Below, piece by piece: positions 34,798 through 35,615 of a stretch of 35,615 nt of DNA. The stretch lies in the NCBI GenBank assembly GCA_012519705.1, contig JAAYPR010000008.1:1-35615 (forward strand), given 5' to 3'. Below the pieces are notes generated by a model, which was not told the origin of the DNA, did no database searches, and saw nothing but the letters and a program-made list of their open reading frames with translations. The position numbers and the translations under genes were made by a program. Origin of the DNA: Campylobacteraceae bacterium (GTDB taxonomy: Bacteria > Campylobacterota > Campylobacteria > Campylobacterales > Campylobacteraceae). Every line of letters begins with the position of its first letter. The stretch's first letter is position 1.

Positions 34798-34923
34798 AGC
34801 TATTTAAGATGGATAAAATTTAGAATATGAAATAGGCACTATCTTGTTTAAAAAATAAAATCTTAACTAGCATAATCATAAGTGCTCATAATCATTTACA
34901 TCTCTAGAGCAAAAAAAGGGAGT

Positions 34924-34955
34924 GTTCAAAGCTAAATAAAACATTAGCTTTGAAC
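34924..34955. terminator. Hairpin between convergent genes
   Basis: A perfect 12-bp stem GTTCAAAGCTAA/TTAGCTTTGAAC with an 8-base loop lies between the ATPase gene and the convergent RTX-like gene. Confidence 0.6.
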
Positions 34956-34965
34956 GAAATTTATC

Positions 34966-34992
34966 CTAACCCAAGAAAATTCCTTGGGTTAG
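34966..34992 (-). terminator. Terminator of the RTX-like gene
   Basis: A 10-bp perfect stem CTAACCCAAG/CTTGGGTTAG has a 7-base loop, a few bases after the RTX-like stop codon on the minus strand. The following tract is A/T-rich. Confidence 0.6.
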
Positions 34993-34998
34993 CTTACA

Positions 34999-35615
34999 TC
35001 ACACACTATATATCTGCATAATATCAGGGTTATTTTTAAACTCAACCATAGGATCTAAATTAGCTCCTGTATCGCTTGAGTATGAGTTTAGATCTTGAAC
35101 TACTTTGTTTACAGTATCATCTGGCAAACCAAACGTTTCTGTACTGCCACTTGGGTACTCTTCACCAAACATTTCATAAACTTGCATAGCGGTTATAATC
35201 CCTCCGTTATTTAGCTCAAAGTTTTCTACTATGTTATTTGGGTCTGTAAAAAAGCTACTGACAGTTATAGTATCATCTTCATAGCCAAAAACATTCAGAG
35301 TCAAATCTGTTCCATTTGATGAAAAATTTAATCCATTACCGTTTTGCGTGAATTTAATAGTATCATTTCCACCACTATCAATAACAGTCTTATTTCCACC
35401 ACTAAATACATATCTGTCATCTTCAGTTCCACCCACAAATGCATTTTCATCAGATTCTGGGATGCTAGAAACATCTGGCACTTGGGTGTCTTCTTCAGGA
35501 TAAACCAAGCCAAAGCTTTGATAGATATCTCTTGCACTAAATTGGTAACCATTTTTAAGCTCTATGGTTTCTATAATAGAACTAGAGCTTGTAAAGAAAT
35601 CCTTAATAGTTATGA
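34999..35615 (-). CDS. RTX-like calcium-binding protein, C-terminal part (5' end outside window)
   Basis: The reading frame stays open to the right edge, so this is the last 205 codons of a larger gene. The end resembles hemolysin-type calcium-binding related domains: ITIKDFFTSSSSIIETIEL and NGYQFSARDIYQSF, then a second unit ITVSSFFTDPNNIVENFEL and NGGIITAMQVYEMF. Between them lies a glycine/aspartate repeat area (FSGGNKTVIDSGGNDTIKF). Such proteins are secreted by type I systems through a C-terminal signal. The acidic composition fits. A start at TTG 35508 is not needed, because the upstream codons are in frame and match the repeat. Confidence 0.72.
   Translation of the reverse strand, partial: ITIKDFFTSSSSIIETIELKNGYQFSARDIYQSFGLVYPEEDTQVPDVSSIPESDENAFVGGTEDDRYVFSGGNKTVIDSGGNDTIKFTQNGNGLNFSSNGTDLTLNVFGYEDDTITVSSFFTDPNNIVENFELNNGGIITAMQVYEMFGEEYPSGSTETFGLPDDTVNKVVQDLNSYSSDTGANLDPMVEFKNNPDIMQIYSV

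Noticed and set aside
20764-35615. Complete prophage
   Set aside because: There is an integrase, an XRE regulator and an AlpA-like gene, but no terminase, portal, capsid, tail or lysis genes.

Overview
The window looks like a chromosomal segment of a Campylobacter-type epsilonproteobacterium. The sequence is AT-rich, and the periplasmic nitrate reductase operon has the Campylobacter order napA-G-H-B-F-L-D, with no napC or napE. Around it are a Csd3/Pgp3-type M23 peptidase, a PgbA-type plasminogen-binding-domain protein, a short ComEC without the C-terminal nuclease domain, and Ppk1. The species cannot be fixed from the sequence alone.

Left part (1-19.5 kb), mostly core genes. A minus-strand operon pgp3-mgtE-nudix (3384 down to 245) diverges from a PgbA-domain gene and a YihY-family membrane protein. 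An 813-base gene-free stretch (5081-5893) holds six copies of a short palindromic REP-like element; a seventh lies at the left end, next to a G-quadruplex-like G/C-rich hairpin. comEC diverges from the nap operon across a 154-base region that carries a perfect FNR-type box and a 14-bp inverted repeat. After ppk come a glycine-zipper protein, an isolated pseudopilin-like gene, and a membrane-protein gene that appears broken in three by two homopolymer A-tracts.

tRNA region (19.5-20.6 kb). Four minus-strand tRNAs (Ser-UGA, Cys-GCA, Leu-UAA, Gly-GCC) have an entericidin-like lipoprotein gene inserted between Ser and Cys. Two plus-strand tRNAs follow (Ala-GGC and a CAU-anticodon tRNA, Met or Ile2).

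Accessory region (20.6 kb to at least 33 kb). A P4-type tyrosine integrase sits just after the CAU tRNA, the classic left end of a tRNA-integrated island. Next come a long gene-free stretch with a diverged direct repeat, an AlpA-type small DNA-binding protein, a protein with an HUH-like motif that may be a replication initiator, an XRE regulator and several unknown genes. A second, decayed alpA copy with four in-frame stops lies at 26.6 kb, so the island seems to be built from more than one integrated module. The cargo is a co-directional run (27.8-32.7 kb) of membrane proteins, two lipoproteins, a 43-residue membrane peptide, a NERD-domain nuclease-like protein and a Sel1-repeat protein; this is the most likely place for an undescribed system. 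No phage structural genes are visible, and I did not find a second copy of the tRNA 3' end, so the right boundary is probably outside the window or unrecognisable.

Right end (33.2-35.6 kb). A DUF4143-like P-loop ATPase lies behind an unusual dyad-symmetric promoter. Convergent to it is the 3' end of an RTX-like calcium-binding protein gene that runs off the window.
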